From contig CANQBG010000002.1 in NCBI GenBank assembly GCA_947588985.1, positions 22,224 through 86,223 of the forward strand: 64,000 nucleotides of DNA, in the 5' to 3' direction. Under the pieces are notes generated by a model. The model was not told the origin of the DNA and ran no database searches. It worked only from the letters and a program-made list of their open reading frames with translations. This document shows, one piece after another, positions 17,098 to 25,865 of the stretch. Both the position numbers and the translations under genes were made by a program. How positions within the stretch are numbered: the first letter of the stretch is position 1; each line of letters begins with the position of its first letter. This DNA comes from an uncultured Clostridia bacterium (GTDB taxonomy: Bacteria; Bacillota; Clostridia; Christensenellales; Borkfalkiaceae).

Positions 17098-17351
17098 CGG
17101 TTTTCGAGCTTTTTCTCGATGCTCCGCGCGCGGTTCACGGGGACGGGCGCCGTCTGCCGGGTACACGTCTCCACGCGCACCACCACTCCTTCCGTGAGGT
17201 CCCCCTCCCTTCCGAAGGGAACGAGCACCCGATCCCCCGCCTCCACCATAAGGGGCGCGAGATACCAGCAAGGCGTGCCGTGCACGTCCACTTTGGCAAA
17301 GAGCATGGGGCCGTTGTCGGCAAGTACGCCGCCGGAGAGAGAATGGATCAT
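17094..17351 (-). CDS. Small protein resembling the PriA N-terminal fold
   Basis: 85 residues from MIHSLSGG at 17351 (the track start adds a non-coding lead). The stretch LMVEAGDRVLVPFGREGDLTEGVVVRVE strongly resembles the N-terminal beta domain of primosomal helicase PriA (GDRVxVPFG...GxVV), but there is no helicase part. It ends with a basic tail. It is the last gene of the trmL-LRR-cls group, 16 bp after cls. Function unknown; a small DNA- or protein-binding beta barrel is a guess. Confidence 0.65.
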   Translation of the reverse strand: MIHSLSGGVLADNGPMLFAKVDVHGTPCWYLAPLMVEAGDRVLVPFGREGDLTEGVVVRVETCTRQTAPVPVNRARSIEKKLENR

Positions 17352-17367
17352 GGTTTTCTCCTTTCGA

Positions 17368-18948
17368 TCAGAACATCGGGGCAAAGATCTTGGCGAGTTC
17401 GCAGAGGCCGCGCGTCACCACGTTGCGCTTGGCGTCCTTCTCCGTCTGCTCGGCCGAGACCGCAAAGGTGGATACCATGTCCGCCTTCACCTGCATGACA
17501 GCCGCCGAACGGTATAACAGTACGGCGTTTTCGAAGTGGTGCAAAAACGAGCGGTAGTCGAAGTTGATGGTCCCCACCACGGCGATCTCGTCGTCTGCGA
17601 GCATCATCTTGGCGTGGACGAAGCCGGGCGTGTATTCATAAATGTGCACGCCCCCCTTGATGAGGCCCATGTAGTTGGACCGCGTGAGCGCAAAGACGAG
17701 CTTCTTATCGGGGATGTGCGGCGTTAAGATGCGCACATCCACGCCCCGCTTCACGGCCGAGACGAGGGCCTCGCGCATGCGGTAGTCGATGATGAGATAG
17801 GGCGTGAAGATCCAGACGTATTTGCGCGCTTCATTCAAAATGTTGATATACACGTCCTCCCCGAGGTGTCTGCCGTAGAGCGGGTAGGGCCCGTCGCCGT
17901 AGGGCTGGACGTAGCCCATCTCCGCAAAGACCTCATGCTTTGCGGGGATATACTGCTCCGGATCGACAGACTGCCGCGTCCGGATGCCGTACATGCGCAA
18001 GAAGGAGAGCGTGAGGTTGTTGACGGCCTCCCCCTCGAGCCGCACGGCCGTGTCCTTCCAATAGCCGAAGGGATGGGTGGCGTTGATGTATTCGTCCGCG
18101 AGGTTGAGCCCGCCCGTGTAGCCTACCTTCCCGTCGATGACGGCGATCTTCCTGTGGTCGCGGTTGTTGTGGACGTTGGTGACGACGGGCACGAAGGGAT
18201 TGAACTTCTCGCACGCGATGCCCTTCTTTTGCAGCGTCTTATGATAGTCGAAGCGGACCTTGCCCATGCAGCCGATGTCATCGTACATGACCCGCACCTC
18301 TACGCCCGCCTTGGCCTTCTCCTCGAGCACTTCGAGGACGCGATCCCAACACTTCCCCCGCTCGATGATGAAGTATTCGAGGAAGATAAACTTCTGCGCG
18401 CGCTTTAAGTCCTCTAAAAGGCGCGGAAGCATGTCCTCGCCCGAGGGGAAGTATTCCGTGCGCGTCCCACGGTGGGGAATGGCGGAGGGGTTGGCGGCAG
18501 TCAAAGCGACGCTCACCGCCGCCCAGTGCGCCATCTCGACGTGCAGCGTATCGCGGCTTATGGAGGGCGCCTCGAAGCGGCCGGTGTCCTCCCCGAGTTT
18601 TTGATAGAGCCGGCGCGTCCTGCGCGAGGGGCGGTAAGAGGAGAAGGTGGCATAGAGGGCGACGCCCAAGAGGTTGAGCGCGATGATGCACAGAAGCCAC
18701 GGGATCTTGGTCTCGGGGACCATGTCGCGATTGGCGGCGTGGAGCACCGTGGCGATGTCGATGAGCCACGCGAGCGCGGTGATCGCGACGGTGACGTAGG
18801 GCTCCGAAGCGGGGAAGGCCCACACGATGAGCGCATCCAACCAATAGACCCCGACGATGATGGCCGCCACAAAGAGCAGGAAGAGCGCGATGATGGTGAG
18901 CGCGACAAGGGAAAACCGGCTGAAAATTTTCTTAACGAGTTTTTTCAT
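17368..18948 (-). CDS. cls: Cardiolipin synthase
   Basis: 526 residues. Joins two phosphatidylglycerol molecules to cardiolipin at the membrane. N-terminal hydrophobic helices (about residues 10-37, 50-72 and 84-103) are followed by a duplicated phospholipase D domain with two HKD-type motifs: HNNRDHRKIAVIDG and HAKMMLADDEIAVVGTINFDYRS. Length and order match bacterial Cls. Its ATG overlaps the upstream gene's stop (ATGA). One ACCATGTCCG word lies near the 3' end (17474-17483). Confidence 0.95.
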   Translation of the reverse strand: MKKLVKKIFSRFSLVALTIIALFLLFVAAIIVGVYWLDALIVWAFPASEPYVTVAITALAWLIDIATVLHAANRDMVPETKIPWLLCIIALNLLGVALYATFSSYRPSRRTRRLYQKLGEDTGRFEAPSISRDTLHVEMAHWAAVSVALTAANPSAIPHRGTRTEYFPSGEDMLPRLLEDLKRAQKFIFLEYFIIERGKCWDRVLEVLEEKAKAGVEVRVMYDDIGCMGKVRFDYHKTLQKKGIACEKFNPFVPVVTNVHNNRDHRKIAVIDGKVGYTGGLNLADEYINATHPFGYWKDTAVRLEGEAVNNLTLSFLRMYGIRTRQSVDPEQYIPAKHEVFAEMGYVQPYGDGPYPLYGRHLGEDVYINILNEARKYVWIFTPYLIIDYRMREALVSAVKRGVDVRILTPHIPDKKLVFALTRSNYMGLIKGGVHIYEYTPGFVHAKMMLADDEIAVVGTINFDYRSFLHHFENAVLLYRSAAVMQVKADMVSTFAVSAEQTEKDAKRNVVTRGLCELAKIFAPMF

Positions 18949-20006
18949 GACTGCTTCGTTTCCTCCCTTTCGTAGGAACGTTCATAGAGATAGAGGCCGC
19001 CCTGCGCGGTGACGCGGTAGCCCGAAAGCGCGAGGTCTCCCCGCGTGCAGACGACGGTCTCCACCGCCGCGCCGTCGAAGGCGTGGGGCGAGAGGTCCTC
19101 GGGCAAAATCCCCGAAAGATCGACTTTTTTCAGCGTACAGCCGTAGAAGGCTTGGTCTGCAATGATGCCGTGCAACACCGTTACATAGGCCAGCGTCTCG
19201 GGCATGGTATGCCCGTCGCTCGTCTCGAAGAGTTCACGAAGCCCCTCTCCGGCGGCGCCGCGGAGCACGGGCAGCGTGAGGGAGACGAGCTCTTCACACG
19301 GCGAGAGCGCGCCCGTATCCAAGAAATCGCATGCTCCCACGGTGAGCTCCGTCTGCTTGGGCGCCGCCGCGATGAGCCGTCTCCCGCCCGGCGTATCCAA
19401 ATAGAGCGCGCTGCCGTCCGTAACATAGGGCGGCTCCGCAAGGAAGCGGACTACGGCGCTCCCCTTGAGGTCGCCCGGGCCCACTTCCGCCTCCGCGCAG
19501 ACGCGCAGCACGGTCGCTCCCGCCATTTTGAGGTACCCCGCCGGGAAGGAGCCCGCAAGCAGACTGACGCGGTCCGCCGTGCGGTCTGCGGTGAGCCGGA
19601 CGGCGTTTTCCCGGATGCAAAACGTCCCGTCGGCATAGTAGGTATCCCGCCCGAATTCGGCCATGATTGCGGCGTGTTCGATGGGTTTCAGGCCACCCAT
19701 GTCCAAGAGATAGAGCTCGGAAAGCGTTCCCGTGCGCAAAATTTCCACCGCCGCACGGAAGGCTTCTCCCGTCTCGATATAGCCCCGCCGCGTCCCGTCC
19801 CGGAGTGAAATCGTCCCGTCCTCCTCCACGCCGCACACGGCGGAATAGGCCTCGGCATAGGGCGTAAGCCGCGCGCCGTCCTCCCATACGCAGAGAACGT
19901 CGCTCTCCCCCGCATGGGGCCGGAAGCTGAGCCCCGCCGCAATCACCGCGCCGAGCAAGACGAGCACGGCAAAGCCGCAGAGGAGGCCGTCTCTCAGTCG
20001 TCCCAT
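18945..20006 (-). CDS. Exported or membrane-anchored leucine-rich-repeat-like protein
   Basis: 353 residues. An N-terminal helix (LLCGFAVLVLLGAVIAAGLSF, about 8-28) anchors or exports it. The rest is beta-rich; near the C-terminus ADQAFYGCTLKKVDLSGILPEDLSPHAFDGAAVETVVC has the spacing of BspA-like leucine-rich repeats. No enzyme motif. The start overlaps the trmL 3' end by 13 bp and the stop overlaps the cls start, so it is translated as part of this operon. Role unknown. Confidence 0.65.
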   Translation of the reverse strand: MGRLRDGLLCGFAVLVLLGAVIAAGLSFRPHAGESDVLCVWEDGARLTPYAEAYSAVCGVEEDGTISLRDGTRRGYIETGEAFRAAVEILRTGTLSELYLLDMGGLKPIEHAAIMAEFGRDTYYADGTFCIRENAVRLTADRTADRVSLLAGSFPAGYLKMAGATVLRVCAEAEVGPGDLKGSAVVRFLAEPPYVTDGSALYLDTPGGRRLIAAAPKQTELTVGACDFLDTGALSPCEELVSLTLPVLRGAAGEGLRELFETSDGHTMPETLAYVTVLHGIIADQAFYGCTLKKVDLSGILPEDLSPHAFDGAAVETVVCTRGDLALSGYRVTAQGGLYLYERSYEREETKQS

Positions 20007-20488
20007 TGCAGTCTGTGCAGGGCGCCCTTGGTCTCCATCCCCGCAAACGCATGGTGGCGCAGCCCTTCATAGACGGCGATCGCCACGCTGTTGGAGAGGT
20101 TGAGGGAGCGGCGCCCCTCGAGCATGGGGATGCGCACGCACCGCTCGCGGTTTGCCTTGAGGAGCTCTTCATCGAGCCCCGCCGTCTCCTTCCCGAATAC
20201 GAGCGCGGCCCCTTCTGCGTAGGGGATCTCGTCGTATCGCTTCTCCGCCTTGGTCGTGAAGAAGTAGAAGGGCCCGCCAAGCGCGGAAAAGACCTCCGCG
20301 ATGTTCTCATGGACCTCCACCTGCACGAGCGGCCAATAGTCGAGCCCCGCGCGCTTCAGATATTTATCGCTGATTTCAAACCCGAGCGGCCGAACGAGAT
20401 GCAGCACGCACCCCGTCGCGGCACAGGTGCGGGCGATGTTCCCCGCGTTTTGCGGGATCTCGGGTTCTACGAGCACAACGTGAAACAT
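19994..20488 (-). CDS. trmL: tRNA (cytidine/uridine-34 2'-O)-methyltransferase TrmL
   Basis: 164 residues from MFHVVLVEP at 20488, the usual family length; the track start at 20581 is upstream of the promoter. SPOUT landmarks: PEIPQNAGNIARTCAATG near the start, FGKETAGL in the middle and RSLNLSNSVAIAVYEGLR at the knot. Methylates the wobble ribose of tRNA-Leu. The promoter's -10 box ends 6 nt before the ATG, so the mRNA is probably leaderless. First gene of an overlapping operon with the LRR-like gene and cls. Confidence 0.93.
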   Translation of the reverse strand: MFHVVLVEPEIPQNAGNIARTCAATGCVLHLVRPLGFEISDKYLKRAGLDYWPLVQVEVHENIAEVFSALGGPFYFFTTKAEKRYDEIPYAEGAALVFGKETAGLDEELLKANRERCVRIPMLEGRRSLNLSNSVAIAVYEGLRHHAFAGMETKGALHRLQWDD

Positions 20489-20494
20489 GGCTCT

Positions 20495-20523
20495 ATTGTA
20501 ATGCTTTTTTCGGATTTTGGCAA
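20495..20523 (-). promoter_or_regulatory. Promoter giving a leaderless trmL transcript
   Basis: TTGCCA, 17 bp, TACAAT, then AGAGCC and the ATG. Transcription should begin at or within a base or two of the start codon. Confidence 0.7.
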
Positions 20524-20714
20524 GTACTTTGCAATGATTTTCCGAAAACCCGCCAAATTGCGCCTTTTTTTCGGGGAACACGCCCCGCGGCGCGCCCCAT
20601 CCCTTGCGCTCTTTTCGCGCCTTCCCACGGGAACGCTATACGCAAAAGGAGGGTCTCCCCGACGGAGTCCCTCCTCATTTTTGAACGCTATTCCTCAGGC
20701 ATGGTATGCCCGTT

Positions 20715-22733
20715 TTATCTCAAATAGCTCCCGCGAGCCGATTCCATGACCCGGAAGATCTCCACTTCCTCGCCCGTGTTGGCGTCGAGGTAGACGAGAT
20801 ATTCCTCCTCGCCGTAGGTGCAGCCGAACTCGTGGCAGAGCACGGGTTTTCCGTCCACGGGGATGAGCGCGAGGTTGTGAGCGTAGGGCACGAGTCCCGC
20901 CGCAAGACGCAACTTGGCGTCATCCCGAGAGAGGCTGTGGGTGAGGTCGTATTGGGTGTTGTTGACGAGATACCCGCGCGCGTCCAAGCCGACCACGCGG
21001 CCCTTCTCCTCGCAGACGCGCACGCGGATGATCTCGGGATAGAGGCGCACGCCCTCAGAGACGGCCGTATAGGTGAGGTTGGCCACCATGCCGCCGTCGG
21101 AGAGCCACACGGCCTCCACGTTTTCGATGCCGAGGTTTTTAAGGAACGCGCGGGCGAGCCCGTCGCACTCCTCGAGGTCGAAGTTCTTCTGCATGCACTC
21201 CTCATAAGTGTCGAAGAAGAGGAGCTTGCCGCCGTTCTTGGTGATCTGCGCAAAGATCTCGATGCCGTTTTCGTCGGTGAGGACGAAGTCGTAGCAGTTG
21301 AATTCCCGCGTCACCGTCTCGCCGGTATAGCGCACGTCCGCGATGCGGTAGCTCTCGAAATACTGCCGCGCGAGTTCCTCCGCCTCGGCCGAGGAGATCT
21401 CGGTGAGCTCGAAGAGACGGTTCTTGCCGATGTTGCCCTCGTCCGCGAAGGGGGCGTCGGTGAGCGCACCGCCGTCGTGACCGAGATCATGCAGCCGCTC
21501 CGTCATGCCGCCAATCCCCGCAAAGAGTTCCTGAAGGGAAGCCGACCGCGTGATGAGCTCGTTGAGCTCGCCATAGAGGGTGTCGTTGACCTCATAGAGA
21601 CGGGCGACGCGGGCCATGTCGTCCTCGTTGACCCCTTCCCCCGCGGCAAGGCGGTCAAGAAGGCTCTTTGCGTAGGCGTTGGTCTCATTGAGGAAGGCGG
21701 AGATGTCCGTGCCCGTGGCGCTGTCGACGGGGACGCGCTGCACGGAGGCCTCCAAAAGCGCGGTGTCCACAAGAATATTGGTGAGCAAACGCCGCTGTTC
21801 GCCCGCACCCGCGGAGACGCGGAGCTTGCCGAGGCTGTCGTCGAGGTCCTCGCACGCGGAGACCATCTCATAGAGGGTGGAACGGGCGTTCCCCTCCGCC
21901 TCGACCGTCATGTCGTTCATGCGGAAGGCGCCCGCGGTGACGATCGCCCCGAGGACGAGGCAGGCCGTGCCGAGGGAGATGACGGCCGCGAGCCAACCGC
22001 CGTAGCCGTTGCGCCGACGCTCCGTCCGCTGTTCTCTCTTGTGCTTTTTATCCTCCGCTCTTCGGGCATGGGTGGCCTCTCTTGCCTTGGCCTTGTTCTC
22101 CCGCGCATGTTCGCGGGCCTCGATCTTGCGCCGTCTTACGGCGAGGCGCTCCTTCTTCTCCCGCTCCAAACGCTTCCCGCGCTCGGCCTTGGTCTCGTTT
22201 TTGAGAAGTTCGCGGCGCGCCGTCTTTTCCGCCTTGCGCTCGACACGCTTGGCCTTGAGATCGGCCTTCCGCTTGGCGCGGTTTTCGAGCCGCTCCGCCT
22301 TTTTCTTGGCTACCATCTCCTTGCGCGCGAGCTTCTTTTCCGCGATCTTCTGCTTCTTTTCGAGCTTGGCCTGTTGGATGGCGGCCTTTTTCTCAATCTT
22401 CGCCTGCTTGACGGCAGCCTTCTTTCCGATCTTCTCCTCTTTTTCGGCTGCCCGCTGTTTGGCGGCTTGCACGCGCCGATCGGCGGAGGCTTCCTCCGAT
22501 TTTTCCGCCTTCTTCGCGCGCGCCTTCTCCTCTTTGCCCGTGCCCCGTTTCCCTTGGGTAGATGTTGTTTTCCGCGCCTTGCTTTCGGACATGGTACCCT
22601 CATTCTTGCTCTTCGTGCCCGCAGACGCCTTGGGGGAAGCGCCCGTATCCACCGTGTCTTGCGTGAAATTTTCCTCTACGCGCTCCACTTTTTCCGCGCC
22701 GCTCGAGATGTGATTTTCGTTTTGCTTTTTCAT
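20715..22733 (-). CDS. ypeB: Germination protein YpeB with long basic coiled-coil extension
   Basis: 672 residues, about 220 more than typical YpeB (around 450). Residues 1-240 are Lys/Glu/Ala/Arg-rich (AEKEEKIGKKAAVKQAKIEKKAA and similar), predicted long helix. A membrane helix (about 245-268, WLAAVISLGTACLVLGAIVTAGAF) is followed by the YpeB helical domain and C-terminal PepSY-like beta repeats. YpeB is needed for stability and localisation of the cortex-lytic enzyme SleB, encoded 9 bp upstream in the same operon. A copy of the ACCATGTCCG word lies in the extension (encoding GTMSE). Confidence 0.88.
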   Translation of the reverse strand: MKKQNENHISSGAEKVERVEENFTQDTVDTGASPKASAGTKSKNEGTMSESKARKTTSTQGKRGTGKEEKARAKKAEKSEEASADRRVQAAKQRAAEKEEKIGKKAAVKQAKIEKKAAIQQAKLEKKQKIAEKKLARKEMVAKKKAERLENRAKRKADLKAKRVERKAEKTARRELLKNETKAERGKRLEREKKERLAVRRRKIEAREHARENKAKAREATHARRAEDKKHKREQRTERRRNGYGGWLAAVISLGTACLVLGAIVTAGAFRMNDMTVEAEGNARSTLYEMVSACEDLDDSLGKLRVSAGAGEQRRLLTNILVDTALLEASVQRVPVDSATGTDISAFLNETNAYAKSLLDRLAAGEGVNEDDMARVARLYEVNDTLYGELNELITRSASLQELFAGIGGMTERLHDLGHDGGALTDAPFADEGNIGKNRLFELTEISSAEAEELARQYFESYRIADVRYTGETVTREFNCYDFVLTDENGIEIFAQITKNGGKLLFFDTYEECMQKNFDLEECDGLARAFLKNLGIENVEAVWLSDGGMVANLTYTAVSEGVRLYPEIIRVRVCEEKGRVVGLDARGYLVNNTQYDLTHSLSRDDAKLRLAAGLVPYAHNLALIPVDGKPVLCHEFGCTYGEEEYLVYLDANTGEEVEIFRVMESARGSYLR

Positions 22734-22742
22734 ACTCCCTCC

Positions 22743-23501
22743 TTAAATGGCAAAGACATGCTTGCCGATGACCGTCACCGTCTGCCGTCCGAAGATCCAC
22801 GAACTCGTCGCAACGGCGGGGTTATAGTAGTAGAGACAACCGTAGGTGGGATCCCAGCCGTTCATGGCGTCCCGCGCGGCATTGTAGGCCGTTTGGTTGG
22901 GCTCCAAATTGATCTGCCCGTCCGTCACCGCCGTGAAGGCCCCCTTCTGATAGATGACCCCCGAGACGGAGTTGGGGAAGGACTTGCTCTTCACGCGGTT
23001 CAGGATGACCGCGCCGATGGCCACCTGCCCCGTGTAGCTCTCCCCGCGCCCCTCCGCGTAGATGGCCTTGGCGAGGAGATAGAGATCGGACGAGGTATAG
23101 TTCGAGGGCACCCCGCTCGAAGGTCTGCCGCTGCTTGTGCCGCTTCCGCCGTTCCCGTTTAAGGCGTTATAGGAATCGTTCATCCCGAGGGCGGCGTACG
23201 TCGCCTTGCCGACGATCCCGTCTGCGGTGAGGCCGTTTTTCTTCTGAAAGGCGACGACGGCCTTTTTCGTTCCCGCACCGAAGATGCCGTCTACTGCGCC
23301 CGTGTAGTAGCCCCAATTTTTCAGCCTGCGCTGGACCTCCTTCACCTCCGCGCCCGTACTGCCTTGACGGAGCACGGCCGCCTCGACGGCGGTCTCCAGC
23401 ACGGGGACTTCCCGCTCGCCGCTTCTCGAGACGACAACGCCCGTCGCGAGGGTTGCGATCGCGGCAAGCGAGAGCGCGGCGACTAACAAAAACTTCTTCA
23501 T
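22743..23501 (-). CDS. sleB: Spore cortex-lytic enzyme SleB
   Basis: 252 residues. Signal peptide (1-24), peptidoglycan-binding domain (about 45-105; LRQGSTGAEVKEVQRRLKNWGYY...GIVGKATYAALG), a Ser/Gly linker, then the hydrolase_2 domain (about 135-252) with AKAIYAEGRGE containing the catalytic Glu. Cuts spore cortex during germination. Strong ribosome site TAGGAGGAAATT. The upstream TGCATA could be a sporulation-sigma -35 element, but the -10 is not convincing. The sleB-ypeB pair shows an endospore programme. Confidence 0.95.
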   Translation of the reverse strand: MKKFLLVAALSLAAIATLATGVVVSRSGEREVPVLETAVEAAVLRQGSTGAEVKEVQRRLKNWGYYTGAVDGIFGAGTKKAVVAFQKKNGLTADGIVGKATYAALGMNDSYNALNGNGGSGTSSGRPSSGVPSNYTSSDLYLLAKAIYAEGRGESYTGQVAIGAVILNRVKSKSFPNSVSGVIYQKGAFTAVTDGQINLEPNQTAYNAARDAMNGWDPTYGCLYYYNPAVATSSWIFGRQTVTVIGKHVFAI

Positions 23502-23587
23502 AATTTCCTCCTATGCGCAATGTGTGCAAGGCCTTCTAAAATTATGCAACCGCCCCGCTGCTCCCCTTCCCCACGCTCTCCGCGGGT

Positions 23588-23597
23588 ACCATGTCCG
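23588..23597 (+). repeat. Intergenic copy of ACCATGTCCG word
   Basis: CGCGGGTACCATGTCCGAATCCGAG between sleB and the pilin-like gene's terminator. Confidence 0.7.
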
Positions 23598-23645
23598 AAT
23601 CCGAGCCTCACAAAACGCACGAAGGCAATTTTACGGCACAGAAAA

Positions 23646-23671
23646 GGGCCGAGGCGATTTGCCTCGGCCCT
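23646..23671 (-). terminator. Terminator of the pilin-like gene
   Basis: GGGCCGAGGC/GCCTCGGCCC, perfect 10-bp stem followed on the minus strand by TTTTC, 30 bp past the stop. Confidence 0.8.
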
Positions 23672-23701
23672 CTCTCAAAACAGGTTTTTGCAGATCGGCT
23701 C

Positions 23702-25750
23702 TTATGCCCCCTGTTTTTCAAGCATGATGATAATTTCCTGTGTCGGCTCATACATTCCCATCGACACATTCCCGCCGAAATACATATGATAGGATTCCAT
23801 TAAATAAAAGGTATTGTCTTGCAAAGCTGTATTCTTCAGAGAAATTCCATCGACAAGTTCCAATCCCGAGCACACGCTGAGCGCGTCAAACGCATTTCTT
23901 ACCTGTTCTTTCCAATCCTTATCGACCCACTTGTAGACATTATTCGTTTTTGTGCTATCACGGGCTTCATTATAAAGCGGCGTGGTATCTTTATCCGAAA
24001 TTCCATACCAATAGATATTTCCATAATAAATGTTCCAATACCAAAGTACGATTTCCGGTTCGGAATAATGATAAGCCGAAGCATTGCCGTCCACAAAGTT
24101 CGACCCTTGATTAGAGCTTTCCCAAACTCCGTTTTGGATATTTAAGATGTCGCTCCAAGCAATGTCATCCATGGTATCCGCATGATATCGTTTTTTCAGC
24201 CAATCCGCAAGAGTTTGCCCTTCCGGCTTAGAAAGTTGTTCCATATAGGCATTATAACTTGCTTGACTCCACTCCCTATCGGTAGTGCCCAGAACTTCAT
24301 GGGCATAGGTCAGCGCGGTAACGCTACTCGTCATGACAGGATAATAATGTTCGTCGAATCCGTAGATTTCCTTGATTTTTTCGAGGATCCCTTCCGTGTT
24401 TCCGCTCTCGACTGCCGTTTTCAGCATGGTAATCGCGCCCAATACATTCATATCAAACGTCGTTTTGACGTTGACAGCCGCATACAAATTCTTTCCGCCG
24501 CCGAACTTCACTTTATTATTTACCCCATCTCCCGGCATCGTGGAAGAGGGCCTCTTTAATTCGAATTGCAAGGAAACCCTATCCGTTAAATAGTTCTCGT
24601 CGTCGGGCAACTGAAATTGCCAACTCAAATCGTATTTATCTGTTCCGGTTTGACTGGACTCGGTTTCCACCACCAATTTGCCGTATTCATAGGAGTGGCC
24701 GGCCACCGTGCCGGTGTAGAGGCGGTTGTTTTTGTAATAATACCCGTTCGCAACGCCGCCCGCCGTTCCGCCAAGCGGCTCGAAGCCCTCCGGCGCCTTT
24801 GCATTGCAATAGATGCAATAATACCCTTCGTCCTTGCGATATTCAAAAGTACAGGCAAGGCCCGTCGCCGGGGCGCCGTTGTCGGGGCAGGCAGAGTCCG
24901 TGCACCGCCTATTATGCGTGCCGTTGTTTTGAGGCGTATATTCAAAGACGTGTCTGTGCGTGCTGACGGGCTGGTCGTAGTCGCAATAGACGCAGCGGCC
25001 CGCGGCATCGAAGGTGCAGTCCTCCTGGGTGGGCTGATTGCAGATCTTGCAGACCTTGGTGTGCGTGCCGTCCCCGTTGGCGGTATACGACCCCACCCCA
25101 TAGGCATGCGCGCAGGGATCGGTGTCGCTGTTCGTCTCCTTCTTCCAGCCGCACTTACTGCATGCGCCGTCCGCCCCGTCGGTATCGTGCGGGGCGTCCA
25201 TGACGATGACCTCATGGCATTTGCCGCAGATGACGAGGTGGAACTCCGAGCCGCCCGTCTCGAGCGCGATGGGGCGATAGGTGTAGCCGTAGCCCACGAG
25301 GTGCAGGCAGGCCTCCGTGGTGGGCGCGAGGCTGAACCACGTTAAGGCGGCCATCTCATATTTTGCCGCGAGGTCGGCGGGATAGACGATGGAGACGGGA
25401 TTTTTCCCGTTCATCTCCACGAGGACCACGCGGTTGACGGACTGCTCCCCGCTCTTCTGGATCCAATAGAAGGCATACCCGGAGGAAGCCGTATCGACGG
25501 GGGCGTTGAGGCCCGCGCTCCGCAGGATGGTTTCCGCACCGGCAAGGCCGTCGGGGACGTTCCCTGCGACCTCTTCGGCCGTGAGGGCCACATTCATGTT
25601 GCGCACCGTCTGCTGGTCTGCCGACATGTTCGCCTTTTGGATCACGCTCGTGAACGTCGGGATGAGCACGGCCGCCAAAATCGCAATGACCGCGATCACG
25701 ATGACGAGCTCAACGAGCGTGAATCCGCGGCGCCGTTTGCTTTGTTTCAT
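23702..25750 (-). CDS. Type IV pilin-like protein with Cys-rich repeats and mosaic C-terminus
   Basis: 682 residues. A class III prepilin leader and helix are unmistakable: KRRRGFTLVELVIVIAVIAILAAVLIPTF (cleavage after Gly, Phe+1, Glu+5). Ordinary pilins are 120-200 residues, so this is a giant pilin or pseudopilin. Residues about 170-320 hold paired Cys elements (CGKC...CSKCG, CKIC, CVYC, CIYC) with HxH tracts, like small zinc ribbons. The C-terminal half (DNA about 23702-24660) is aromatic and Asn-rich and its DNA is clearly AT-richer than the 5' part, suggesting replacement by transfer. AAGGAGA precedes the ATG. The promoter spacer holds G9. No pilin assembly genes are visible nearby. Confidence 0.85.
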   Translation of the reverse strand: MKQSKRRRGFTLVELVIVIAVIAILAAVLIPTFTSVIQKANMSADQQTVRNMNVALTAEEVAGNVPDGLAGAETILRSAGLNAPVDTASSGYAFYWIQKSGEQSVNRVVLVEMNGKNPVSIVYPADLAAKYEMAALTWFSLAPTTEACLHLVGYGYTYRPIALETGGSEFHLVICGKCHEVIVMDAPHDTDGADGACSKCGWKKETNSDTDPCAHAYGVGSYTANGDGTHTKVCKICNQPTQEDCTFDAAGRCVYCDYDQPVSTHRHVFEYTPQNNGTHNRRCTDSACPDNGAPATGLACTFEYRKDEGYYCIYCNAKAPEGFEPLGGTAGGVANGYYYKNNRLYTGTVAGHSYEYGKLVVETESSQTGTDKYDLSWQFQLPDDENYLTDRVSLQFELKRPSSTMPGDGVNNKVKFGGGKNLYAAVNVKTTFDMNVLGAITMLKTAVESGNTEGILEKIKEIYGFDEHYYPVMTSSVTALTYAHEVLGTTDREWSQASYNAYMEQLSKPEGQTLADWLKKRYHADTMDDIAWSDILNIQNGVWESSNQGSNFVDGNASAYHYSEPEIVLWYWNIYYGNIYWYGISDKDTTPLYNEARDSTKTNNVYKWVDKDWKEQVRNAFDALSVCSGLELVDGISLKNTALQDNTFYLMESYHMYFGGNVSMGMYEPTQEIIIMLEKQGA

Positions 25751-25837
25751 ATCGCATTCTCCTTTTGATTTTTTTCCGCGGCCCGAACTTCTGTCGAATA
25801 CCCGAATGTTACCGTTTGGGCCGGTTTTTGTGTTCCT

Positions 25838-25865
25838 ATTATAGCACCCCCCCCCGGTCTGTCAA
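25838..25865 (-). promoter_or_regulatory. Promoter of pilin-like gene with poly-G spacer
   Basis: Minus strand: TTGACA-GACCGGGGGGGGGTGC-TATAAT. Both hexamers are perfect; the spacer is 16 bp and contains nine consecutive G. Most other promoters in this window have 17 bp. Length change of the tract would move the spacer through its optimum. Confidence 0.85.
25847..25855. repeat. Homopolymer C9/G9 tract in promoter spacer
   Basis: Nine C on the plus strand. Tracts of this kind slip during replication. Confidence 0.9.
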
